DNA of 30,111 bases from DASUMP01 sp036277635 (lineage in GTDB: Bacteria; Actinomycetota; Acidimicrobiia; IMCC26256; PALSA-610). The stretch covers positions 1 through 30,111 of the forward strand of contig DASUMP010000209.1 of assembly GCA_036277635.1 (NCBI GenBank). Direction: 5' to 3'. Below the pieces are notes generated by a model. That model did no database searches and was not told the DNA's origin. It saw only the letters and a program-made list of their open reading frames with translations. Shown in pieces: positions 7,401 through 13,969 of the stretch (the stretch's first letter is position 1; the number at the start of each line of letters is the position of its first letter). Position numbers and translations under genes: made by a program.

Positions 7401-8668
7401 CGACGCCGAGCGCGCCGGCCGGCTACTGGCCGAGCCCGTGGCCGGGGGAGGACGGCGGCCCACGCCGTCTCCAGTGCGTGGCGCGCCAGCACGAACCGCG
7501 ATGGGACGGAGACGTCTCGGTGCACTCGCGCGACGCGATGGCGTCGACGATGGTGGTGCTGCGCGCGCCGGGCGAGGTGTTCTTGTTGTGCCACACCGGC
7601 GGCGACGACGCGATCTCGTGGGTCGAGCGCATCGACCCGCGCACCCTCGAGCCGCTCGCCCGGTCCGCCGACCTGCTCGGTGGGCCTACGTGGCCGGGCG
7701 GCATCGCCGCGCACGCGAACGGATCGTTGATCGTGGTGTTCGGCAACCACGCCCACCGGCTCACCGCCGACCTCGCTGTCGTCGCGTCGCGTGAGCTGCC
7801 GCGCCGCCGCCCGTACAACTCGTTCGTGGTGCTCGCCGACGGCACGATCGTGACCAAGGACTTCGGCGGCGCGCTCCCCGGGCGCGCCGACGCCCACGTC
7901 GCCGAGCCGACCGAGCTGGTCGCCCTCGAGCCCGAACGGCTCGAGATCATCGCCCGCGTCGTGCTGCCCGAGCCGTCGATCGCGCGCCTGTCGGCCGATG
8001 GGAACGACGTGTACGTCGTCGGCACCGAGTCGCTGCTGCGCGTGCGTTGGGACGGCACCGACTTCGAACCCGACACGAAGTTCGCGCCGCGGTACCGCAC
8101 ACTCGACGGGCAGACCTACGGGTGGGACGCGGTGCTCGCGCTCGGCGCCGCGTGGTTCCTCGACAACGGTGCGGGCACCGACGGCTACGCGGGGACGTTC
8201 CGTGGGCGGGGCGTCTCGACCGCGCCGCTGCACCTCGTGCGCGTCGACCTCGACACCGGCGCGGTGGTGCTCACCGAGATCTGCGGGCATCCGAACGGCA
8301 TCGTCGCCAACCCGCCCGTGGTCGACGAGGACCGACGGATCGTCGTCGGCTACGACTCGGCCAACGGTGTCCTCGCCGCGTTCGACATCGGACCCGACGG
8401 TGCCACGTCGCCGCGCTGGCGCCGCGACCAGTGGCACGCGTGCCATCCGCTGCTGCTCTCGGATGCCGGTGTGCTGCTCACCAACGACCACGACGCCGAC
8501 GCGATGCAGGACCACGTGGTGTTGCTCGACATCGAGACCGGCGAGGAGCGCTCCCGGGTCGTGAGCGGCAGTCCGGTGCAGTCGGTCCTGTTCCCCGCGC
8601 CGGGCTGGCACGGCGACCTCTACCTCTGTTCATTCACCACCCTCACCCGCGTCACGCCCACCGCCTGA
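7397..8668 (+). CDS. Hypothetical beta-propeller protein
   Basis: A 423-residue protein without signal peptide or membrane segment. It consists of repeating four-strand units with turns such as GGIAAHANGSLIVVFGN, NSFVVLADGTIVTKDFGG, GHPNGIVANPPVVDEDRR and CHPLLLSDAGVLLTNDHD, typical of six- or seven-bladed SMP30/quinoprotein-like propellers. Such proteins can be lactonases, hydrolases or scaffolds; I cannot identify the catalytic residues. The ATG at 7397 overlaps the sulfatase stop by 4 bases, making it the last gene of the coupled run. Its 3' end overlaps the end of the gene on the other strand by 39 bases. Confidence 0.7.
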   Translation: MTTPSAPAGYWPSPWPGEDGGPRRLQCVARQHEPRWDGDVSVHSRDAMASTMVVLRAPGEVFLLCHTGGDDAISWVERIDPRTLEPLARSADLLGGPTWPGGIAAHANGSLIVVFGNHAHRLTADLAVVASRELPRRRPYNSFVVLADGTIVTKDFGGALPGRADAHVAEPTELVALEPERLEIIARVVLPEPSIARLSADGNDVYVVGTESLLRVRWDGTDFEPDTKFAPRYRTLDGQTYGWDAVLALGAAWFLDNGAGTDGYAGTFRGRGVSTAPLHLVRVDLDTGAVVLTEICGHPNGIVANPPVVDEDRRIVVGYDSANGVLAAFDIGPDGATSPRWRRDQWHACHPLLLSDAGVLLTNDHDADAMQDHVVLLDIETGEERSRVVSGSPVQSVLFPAPGWHGDLYLCSFTTLTRVTPTA

Positions 8669-9046
8669 CCCCCGCGTCAGCGCCGAGTCGAGCGCGCGGG
8701 CGAAGGCGTCGACGTCGCCGGCGCACGTGGTGAGGGTGTCGCGGTCGATCACGATCCGCCACGCCGTGCCGACGCGCGCCACGACGCAGGGGAGCGCGTC
8801 GCCGGTGACGGCCGCGATCACCGGCTCCTGCTCGTTGCGGTGCACGAGTGCGAAAGGGACGCCGAGACGAGCGCGCAGGTCGTCGAAGGCGCGCTTGCGG
8901 CGCAGGGGTCCGTGGGTGATGTCGCACAGCGCGCACTCGAGGCGGCCGAGCAGGTGGCCGACGACGTAGGTGACCTCGCCCCGCACGCCGCCGTCGGCGT
9001 CGTAGACGCCGACCAGCTCTTCGACTGCGTGGTTCGTCACGGGCAC
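8630..9046 (-). CDS. Conserved hypothetical protein with CxxCDITHG motif
   Basis: A 138-residue cytoplasmic protein from the GTG at 9046 (an in-frame GTG at 9040 is an alternative). It begins with a strand-like segment ELVGVYDADGGVRGEVTYVVGHLLG and then the motif ECALCDITHG, with Cys38, Cys41 and His45, followed by a basic stretch PLRRKRAFDDL and LGVPFALVHRNEQEP. I recall the pattern from proteins of unknown function but cannot name a family. The Cys-x2-Cys plus His arrangement suggests metal or heme binding or redox activity (inference). It overlaps the beta-propeller gene tail to tail and is divergent from the pirin gene with 51 bases between starts. Confidence 0.7.
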   Translation of the reverse strand: MPVTNHAVEELVGVYDADGGVRGEVTYVVGHLLGRLECALCDITHGPLRRKRAFDDLRARLGVPFALVHRNEQEPVIAAVTGDALPCVVARVGTAWRIVIDRDTLTTCAGDVDAFARALDSALTRGSGGGRDAGEGGE

Positions 9047-9085
9047 TGCAACGCCACGCGCGGTGGTCGTGTTCCGAAGCGTCGG

Positions 9086-9091
9086 TAGCCT
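9086..9091 (+). promoter_or_regulatory. Candidate -10 box (TAGCCT) for leaderless pirin transcript
   Basis: TAGCCT ends 6 bases before the ATG at 9098, giving a predicted transcription start on the A of the ATG. No Shine-Dalgarno sequence is present in the short region before it. Confidence 0.5.
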
Positions 9092-9097
9092 GGGTCG

Positions 9098-10129
9098 ATG
9101 AGCTCCCCAGTGCTGCAGACGGTTGCGCTCGGCCCGCGCTGGCCCACGATCGACCCGTTCCTGTTCTGCGCGCACCACGACGACGCGTACCCCGCCGGCA
9201 ACGACACCATGGCGCCGGCGCTCCCGGTCGACGATCGCGATCTCGGCATGGACTTCTCCGGCAAGGACGGCTGGAGCATGTACCACGGCCTCACCGTCCC
9301 GGGCTTCCCGGGCCACCCGCACCGCGGGTTCGAGACCGTCACGTTCGTGCGCACCGGGTGCATCGACCACTCCGACTCGCTCGGCGCGGCGGCGCGGTTC
9401 GGGCGCGGCGACGTGCAGTGGCTCACCGCCGGCAAGGGCATCGTGCACGCCGAGATGTTCCCGTTGCTCGCACGCGACCGCCCGAACCCACTCGAGCTGT
9501 TCCAGATCTGGCTGAACCTCGCGCCCGAAGACAAGCTCGTCGATCCCTACTTCACGATGCTCTGGCACGACGAGATCCCGCACGTCGTCGCGACCGATGC
9601 GGATGGTCGCGTCACTGACGTGACCGTGATCGCCGGTCGTCTCGGCGACACCGAGCCGCTCGCGCCGCCGCCGAGCTCCTGGGCCGCGCGCCCCGACTCC
9701 GATGTCGCGATCTGGCACGTGCGCATGGACGCGGATGCCGAGTGGACGCTCCCGCCCGCCGCCGGACCCGACACCGCGCGCGTCCTCTACGTGTTCTCGG
9801 GCGAAGGTGCGCGCGTCGGCGACACCGACGTCGACAACGACACCGGCGTGGTCGTGCGGGCCGACCAGGCGGTCGACCTGCAGGCCCACGGTGGCGAGGT
9901 CGAGGTGTTGCTGCTGCAGGGTCGCCCGATCGGCGCGCCCGTCGCGCAGTACGGGCCTTTCGTGATGAACACCGAGGCGGAGATCCAGCAGGCGTTCCGC
10001 GACTACCAGGCGACGCAGTTCGGTGGCTGGCCCTGGCCCGACGAAGCCCCGACGCACGGCCGCGACCGTGGTCGCTTCGCGCGCCACGTCGACGGCCGGA
10101 TCGAGGAACGGGAACCCGCGACGCGGTGA
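9098..10129 (+). CDS. Pirin family protein
   Basis: A 343-residue bicupin. The metal site of pirins is intact: His73 and His75 in HPHRGFETVT, and His117 and Glu119 in GIVHAE, with the same spacing as the iron site of human pirin (His56, His58, His101, Glu103). The first cupin spans roughly residues 10-170 and the second 190-300, with the conserved tail QYGPFVMNTEAEIQQAFRDY. Pirins have varied roles, including quercetinase activity and redox-sensing protein contacts, so a precise function cannot be given. The ATG at 9098 is supported by a TAGCCT box 6 bases upstream. Confidence 0.92.
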   Translation: MSSPVLQTVALGPRWPTIDPFLFCAHHDDAYPAGNDTMAPALPVDDRDLGMDFSGKDGWSMYHGLTVPGFPGHPHRGFETVTFVRTGCIDHSDSLGAAARFGRGDVQWLTAGKGIVHAEMFPLLARDRPNPLELFQIWLNLAPEDKLVDPYFTMLWHDEIPHVVATDADGRVTDVTVIAGRLGDTEPLAPPPSSWAARPDSDVAIWHVRMDADAEWTLPPAAGPDTARVLYVFSGEGARVGDTDVDNDTGVVVRADQAVDLQAHGGEVEVLLLQGRPIGAPVAQYGPFVMNTEAEIQQAFRDYQATQFGGWPWPDEAPTHGRDRGRFARHVDGRIEEREPATR

Positions 10130-10142
10130 TGCGGGCGGAGTC

Positions 10143-10161
10143 CCGCACCGCTCGGGTGCGG
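10143..10161 (+). terminator. Small hairpin after the pirin gene
   Basis: CCGCACC (10143-10149) and GGTGCGG (10155-10161) form a 7-bp perfect stem with a 5-base loop, 13 bases after the pirin stop. No T-run follows, so it is at best a weak or U-less terminator. It lies just before the -10-like box of the next gene. Confidence 0.35.
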
Positions 10162-10166
10162 TGGGC

Positions 10167-10172
10167 GAGACT
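10167..10172 (+). promoter_or_regulatory. Relaxed -10-like box (GAGACT) before the PhoX-like gene
   Basis: GAGACT (nAnnnT) ends 6 bases before the GTG at 10179, the same spacing as the stronger TAnnnT boxes in this window. Weak on its own. Confidence 0.3.
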
Positions 10173-10178
10173 CTCGCC

Positions 10179-11549
10179 GTGACCCATCCGAGAGTGATCT
10201 CACGACGTTCGGTGCTCGCCGGGATCGCGCTGCTCCCCGCCGCGGTGCCGCTGCTCACCCGGGCGGCGGCGGGCGCGCAGACGAGTGGCGGCGCGTCGCC
10301 GTACGGTGCGCTGCAGCCGCCCGACTCGCTCGGCCTGATGCTCCCCGAAGGCTTCACGGCCCGTGTCCTCGCCCGTGCCGGTGAGGTGGTGCCGACCAGC
10401 TCGTACGAGTGGCACATCTTCCCCGACGGCGGCGCGACGTTCGCCGTCGACGACGGCGGGTGGGTGTACGCGTCGAACAGCGAGATGCCCGCGCCCGGTG
10501 CCGGTGGCGCGGGCGCGCTGCGCTTCGATGCCGACGGGGAAGTCGTCGACGCGTATCCGATCCTGACCGGCACGATGACGAACTGCGCGGGTGGCGCGAC
10601 GCCGTGGGACACGTGGCTGTCGTGCGAAGAGCACGACGCGGGCCAGGTGTACGAGTGCGACCCGTTCCAGCGCGGTCAGGGCGAGGTGCGCCCCGCGCTC
10701 GGGCGGTTCTCGCACGAGGCTGCTGCAGTCGACCCCGGACGCGGCCACGTGTACCTGACCGAGGATGAACCCGACGGCCGGTTCTACCGGTTCACGCCCG
10801 ATCGGCCAGGTGACCTGAGCGCGGGCGGGCTCGAGGTCGCGCGCGTCCTCGATGACGACACCGTCGAGTGGCTCGCGCTCACCGATCCCGACGCGGCTAC
10901 CACGCCGACCCGGCTCCAGGTCGCCGCGAGCACCGCGTTCGCGGGCGGTGAAGGCATCTGGTTCGCCGACGACGAAGTCGTGTTCGTGACGAAGCTCGAC
11001 CAGAAGCTGTGGTCGTACGACATCGCCACGTCGCGGCTGCGCGTCCTGCACGACGCGCTCGCGGTCACCGACGCACCCGTGATCGACGGCCCCGACAACA
11101 TCACGATCTCGGCCTTCGGCGACATCATCGTGTGTGAGGACCACGGGGGTGAGCCCGAGCTCGTCATCGTGACTGCCGACGGTGTCGTCGCGCCGATCCT
11201 GCGTCAGACCGGGGAGCCGGCGACCGAGCTCGCGGGCGCGGCGTTCGACCCGTCGGGGACTCGCCTCTACGTCTCGTCCCAGCGCGCCCGCGGCGGCGGC
11301 ATCACGTACGAGATCGCGGGGCCGTTCCGGCAGCCGACCCCGCCGTCGACGACGACGATCGCCACCGACGGCGGCACGACGGCCGCGGCCGACGACGGCG
11401 ACGACGACGGCTGGGCGTTGCCGGCGCTCGGTGGCGCGGCGGCGGCCCTCGCGGTCGGTGCGGGCGCGTGGTGGCTGCGGACGCGCCGGGGCGCGCTCGG
11501 GTCGACCGCGACCGATCCCGACGACTCGGTGCCGCGGCCGCCCGCCTGA
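10179..11549 (+). CDS. PhoX/DUF839 family protein, Tat-exported with C-terminal membrane anchor
   Basis: A 456-residue protein. The N-terminus has a twin-arginine signal, SRRSVLAGIALLPAA (residues 8-22), so it should be exported folded by Tat. The body is a DUF839/PhoX-type propeller: the segment TWLSCEEHDAGQVYECD contains the Cys-Glu-Glu that binds iron and calcium in PhoX, followed by RFSHEAAAVDP and YLTEDEPDGRFYRF. PhoX enzymes are phosphatases, but many DUF839 proteins have no tested activity. The C-terminus has a Thr/Asp-rich linker and a hydrophobic helix (about 412-433) followed by LRTRR, so it is probably held on the outer face of the membrane. The GTG at 10179 is chosen because it puts the Tat motif close to the N-terminus. 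Confidence 0.85.
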   Translation: MTHPRVISRRSVLAGIALLPAAVPLLTRAAAGAQTSGGASPYGALQPPDSLGLMLPEGFTARVLARAGEVVPTSSYEWHIFPDGGATFAVDDGGWVYASNSEMPAPGAGGAGALRFDADGEVVDAYPILTGTMTNCAGGATPWDTWLSCEEHDAGQVYECDPFQRGQGEVRPALGRFSHEAAAVDPGRGHVYLTEDEPDGRFYRFTPDRPGDLSAGGLEVARVLDDDTVEWLALTDPDAATTPTRLQVAASTAFAGGEGIWFADDEVVFVTKLDQKLWSYDIATSRLRVLHDALAVTDAPVIDGPDNITISAFGDIIVCEDHGGEPELVIVTADGVVAPILRQTGEPATELAGAAFDPSGTRLYVSSQRARGGGITYEIAGPFRQPTPPSTTTIATDGGTTAAADDGDDDGWALPALGGAAAALAVGAGAWWLRTRRGALGSTATDPDDSVPRPPA

Positions 11550-11552
11550 CGG

Positions 11553-12845
11553 CTACGCGCCGCGCAGCGCGCGGTCGAGGAACGCGACGACGCGGCGCGT
11601 CCACTCGTCGCGCGCGACGTCGAGACCGTCGGTGTGCCCGGCCCCTTCGACCGTCCAGGTCTCGACCGTCTCGGGCGCGGCCGCGTGCAGCACGCGCGCG
11701 ACGTGCACCTCGTCGGCGACCGCGCCCGCCGCGATCACGAACGTCGGTGTGCCGCTCGCGACGCCATCGCGCAGCGGTGTCGGCCTCTCGGCGTCGGTGA
11801 GCGCGTCGGTGAGCGTGTACTGGACCCACTCGAGGCGCTCCTGGAACCAGCCGCGAGCGCCGTACACCTCGGACAGCCATTGCTTGTCTTCGTCGGTGCG
11901 AGCGGTGGCCCCTTCGGCGACGACCGCATGGATCCGTGCGTTCGACGCAGCGGCACCGAGGGCCTCTTCGCCACCCATCGACAACCCCACGACGCCGATG
12001 TGTTCGGGGTCGATGCCCGGTTGCGCGGCAAGGAAGTCGACGGCGGCGGCGATGTCGAGATCCCCGTACCAGCCGAAGTCCATCGCCCGGCCGTCGCTCT
12101 CGCCGTGGCCGCGCGCGTCGAGCGCGAGGACGCCGTAGCCGGCGTCGGCGAGCACGGCGATGTGGTCGAGGACGTTCGATCGCGTCGAACCGGCGCCATG
12201 ACGCACGACGACCGCGGCGCCGTGACGCGAAGGCACGTACCACCCGGCGAGGCGAACGCCGTCGGCCGTCCCGACCGTCACCGACTCGAACTCGACGTCG
12301 CGCTCGGCGGGGGTCTCGTCGCCGAGCGCCGTCGGCGCGACGTTCGTCGCGAGCAGCGCCGGCGCGGCGATGCCGACCGTGACGGCGAGCACGACGACGC
12401 CCGACGGGATCGCTGCGACTTGTTGCCACCAGCGCGCTCCGCCGAGGGCGATGGCACCGCCGGTGACGACCAGCGCCAGGCCGGTGACGAGCGCGATCGC
12501 GCCGGCAACCGCCGCGAGCGTCGGCCCGACCTTCATGAGATGGGGGATGCCGATGCCGACGCCGACGACGATCGCGATCGTCCCGACCGGCGCGGCGACA
12601 GCGGCGACGCGTCGCCCCGAGGACCGATCAGCGAGCTCGGACGCGCCGGCGGTGCACGCGAGCAGAGCCGCGGCGCGCAGCAGTCGCCACCCGGCGCCAC
12701 CGTCGGCGGCCGTCGACGTGGCGACGGTCACGGCGACCCCGGCGACCGCGACCGCGTCACGCACGAACAGGTGGCGGTGTCGGTGACGGTGCGTGGCGCT
12801 CGGGGGCGCAGTGTGATCGTTCGCGTCCTTCGTGGTCACGGGCAC
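11553..12845 (-). CDS. Membrane-anchored alpha/beta hydrolase
   Basis: A 430-residue protein. Residues 30-170 contain about five hydrophobic helices; residues 185-430 are an alpha/beta hydrolase domain with nucleophile elbow GLSMGGE (Ser289), catalytic His404 (GAGHTDGL) and a probable acid near Asp378. The segment VRHGAGSTRSNVLDHIAVLADAGYGVLALDARGHGESDG is typical of BAAT/dienelactone-hydrolase-like peptidase or esterase groups. The N-terminus carries a run of alternating His and Arg (residues 19-25), which may bind metal. The GTG at 12845 is the longest start; a second GTG lies two codons downstream. It converges on the PhoX-like gene with 3 bases between stops. Substrate unknown. Confidence 0.82.
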   Translation of the reverse strand: MPVTTKDANDHTAPPSATHRHRHRHLFVRDAVAVAGVAVTVATSTAADGGAGWRLLRAAALLACTAGASELADRSSGRRVAAVAAPVGTIAIVVGVGIGIPHLMKVGPTLAAVAGAIALVTGLALVVTGGAIALGGARWWQQVAAIPSGVVVLAVTVGIAAPALLATNVAPTALGDETPAERDVEFESVTVGTADGVRLAGWYVPSRHGAAVVVRHGAGSTRSNVLDHIAVLADAGYGVLALDARGHGESDGRAMDFGWYGDLDIAAAVDFLAAQPGIDPEHIGVVGLSMGGEEALGAAASNARIHAVVAEGATARTDEDKQWLSEVYGARGWFQERLEWVQYTLTDALTDAERPTPLRDGVASGTPTFVIAAGAVADEVHVARVLHAAAPETVETWTVEGAGHTDGLDVARDEWTRRVVAFLDRALRGA

Positions 12846-12989
12846 CGTTGGATCACCGAGGCCTTGCGATCGCCGGTTGGTCGCCGCGAGCGTCGCACCG
12901 CGCGCGCACCGCGCGGAAGGGTCGAAGGACCGAGTGACACCGGGTCCGGTCGCTCACACAGGGTCCGCCCACGATCCGCCGTCAGGGTG

Positions 12990-12995
12990 CAGACT
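12990..12995 (+). promoter_or_regulatory. Relaxed -10-like box (CAGACT) before the small membrane protein gene
   Basis: CAGACT ends 6 bases before the GTG at 13002. It matches the nAnnnT-N6 spacing seen elsewhere and supports the start of a gene too short to be judged by length. Confidence 0.35.
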
Positions 12996-13001
12996 GACCG
13001 C

Positions 13002-13136
13002 GTGCGGCTGCTCCTGGGGGTGCTCGCCGCGTGGTGTGTGTTGTCGGTGGTCACGGCAGTGGGTGTCGGTGCGGTGTTGCGCACCGGTCGCTCGGACCGG
13101 CCTCGACGCGCGTACCGCGCTCGTCGAGCGAGTTGA
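13002..13136 (+). CDS. Small single-pass membrane protein (44 aa)
   Basis: Begins with GTG at 13002. Residues 2-26 (LLLGVLAAWCVLSVVTAVGVGAV within them) form one hydrophobic helix, followed by a strongly basic tail (RTGRSDRPRRAYRARRAS), which predicts an N-out/C-in or tail-in-cytoplasm topology. A CAGACT box lies 6 bases upstream. It lies just before the RidA-family gene and its stop overlaps the region where that gene could start. No family is recognised. The evidence is hydrophobicity, start context and position. Confidence 0.5.
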   Translation: MRLLLGVLAAWCVLSVVTAVGVGAVLRTGRSDRPRRAYRARRAS

Positions 13137-13171
13137 ACTCCGTCGGGTCCAACGCGGAGTCGCGTCGTGAC

Positions 13172-13627
13172 GTGCACGCGCGTCTGCGCGATCTCGGTCT
13201 CGTGCTGCCGGGACCGTTCCTCCCGCACGAACCGCTCGACGCGGTCGTGGTGCACGGTGGTCGTGCGCGCACGTCGGGCCAGTTGCCGCGCGACCTCGAC
13301 GGCGCGCTGGTGCACCGCGGCACGTTGGGTGTCGACGTGTCGGTGGACGACGGCGCGGTCGCGGCCCGCTGGTGCGCGTGCAACGCGCTCGCGGTCATCG
13401 ACGCCGCCGTCGGCCTCGACCGGGTCGAACGCGTGCTGACCGTCCTCGGGTTCGTGGCGTCCGCACCCGGCTTCGCCGACCAGCCGAGCGTCGTCGACGG
13501 AGCGAGCCGGCTGCTCGTCGAGGTGTTCGGGGATTCGGGCCGGCACTCGCGTTCGGCCGTCGGTGTGGCCGCGCTCCCTCGGGGCGCCTCGGTGGAGATC
13601 GAGGTCGAGGTCGCGCTCGGTCCGTGA
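13172..13627 (+). CDS. RidA/YjgF/YER057c/UK114 family protein
   Basis: A 151-residue protein from the GTG at 13172. It has the RidA-type pattern of the roughly 150-residue subgroup: RLRDLGLVLP, then GGRARTSGQLP, HRGTLGVDV, VLTVLGFVASAPGFADQP, and GRHSRSAVGVAALPRGASVEIE. Arg127 corresponds to the conserved substrate-binding Arg of active RidA enamine/imine deaminases. RidA proteins hydrolyse reactive enamine or imine intermediates; some subgroups have other roles. The start is uncertain because the frame is open further upstream, but homologues start close to ARLRDLGL. No clear Shine-Dalgarno or -10 element is seen. Confidence 0.85.
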   Translation: MHARLRDLGLVLPGPFLPHEPLDAVVVHGGRARTSGQLPRDLDGALVHRGTLGVDVSVDDGAVAARWCACNALAVIDAAVGLDRVERVLTVLGFVASAPGFADQPSVVDGASRLLVEVFGDSGRHSRSAVGVAALPRGASVEIEVEVALGP

Positions 13628-13700
13628 CTGTTCAGCGCACCTGGGGTCCGGAGACCCGCGAATAGGGCACCTGCCCGATGCGCGCCGGGGTGCCTTAGGC

Positions 13701-13728
13701 CGATCGTGGACTGTGCACCACACGATCG
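13701..13728. promoter_or_regulatory. 28-bp interrupted palindrome upstream of the small basic protein
   Basis: CGATCGTG (13701-13708) and CACGATCG (13721-13728) are perfect 8-bp inverted arms around a 12-base centre. It ends 8 bases before the Shine-Dalgarno of the gene at 13751. It could be an operator or, if transcribed, a 5' leader hairpin. Confidence 0.45.
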
Positions 13729-13750
13729 AGCCCCGGAAGGAGGGACCCCG

Positions 13751-13891
13751 ATGTACGGATCGAACCCGCAGCTGTCGGCATTCCTGGCCAACGAGCGTCG
13801 CGCCGAGCTGGCGCGGGCCCGAGGTGTCCACCGCCGGGCCCGCCGGTCGTCGCGACCCCGCACCTGGTTCGGCACCCTGTTCGTGCGTTGA
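13751..13891 (+). CDS. Small basic protein (46 aa), unknown function
   Basis: A 46-residue protein with a good Shine-Dalgarno (GGAAGGAGGG, 13735-13744) ending 6 bases before the ATG at 13751, the strongest ribosome binding site in the window. The first half (SNPQLSAFLANERRAELARA) looks like an amphipathic helix; the second half is very basic (HRRARRSSRPRTW) and ends GTLFVR. It has no recognised family and no signal or membrane segment. The charge suggests nucleic acid or membrane-surface contact (inference). A 28-bp palindrome lies just upstream. Confidence 0.6.
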   Translation: MYGSNPQLSAFLANERRAELARARGVHRRARRSSRPRTWFGTLFVR

Positions 13892-13932
13892 GGGGTGCCT
13901 CCCAGCGGGAGCGCCGGAACGCCTACGACCGC

Positions 13933-13969
13933 ACCGCCCACGGGTGTCACACTGGCACCCGTGGGCGGT
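13933..13969. promoter_or_regulatory. Perfect 14-bp inverted repeat over the start of the LuxR-type gene
   Basis: ACCGCCCACGGGTG (13933-13946) and CACCCGTGGGCGGT (13956-13969) are perfect inverted copies separated by 9 bases. The right arm contains the proposed GTG start at 13961, and the centre contains a CACACT -10-like box (13948-13953). It may be an operator for this gene. As RNA it would be a very stable hairpin; there is no T-run after it, so it is a poor terminator. Confidence 0.55.

Noticed and set aside
5286..7463. A 725-codon minus-strand open frame opposite the sulfatase
   Set aside because: The plus strand encodes a sulfatase with every expected catalytic residue; the opposite frame is Arg/Val-rich and motif-free.
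10143..10161. Riboswitch or attenuator upstream of the PhoX-like gene
   Set aside because: Only one short stem-loop is present, there is no aptamer-like structure, and the gene probably has its own leaderless start.
9047..10612. N-terminal extension of the CxxCDITHG gene to 10612 on the minus strand
   Set aside because: The extra residues are antisense to the pirin and PhoX-like genes. Recognisable sequence begins only at the GTG near 9046.
13895..13960. Extended N-terminus of the LuxR-type regulator from the GTG at 13895
   Set aside because: The 22 extra residues are Pro/Thr-rich leader; the conserved RFVGRHDE region begins just after 13961, which also has a -10-like box 7 bases upstream. 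Not fully excluded.
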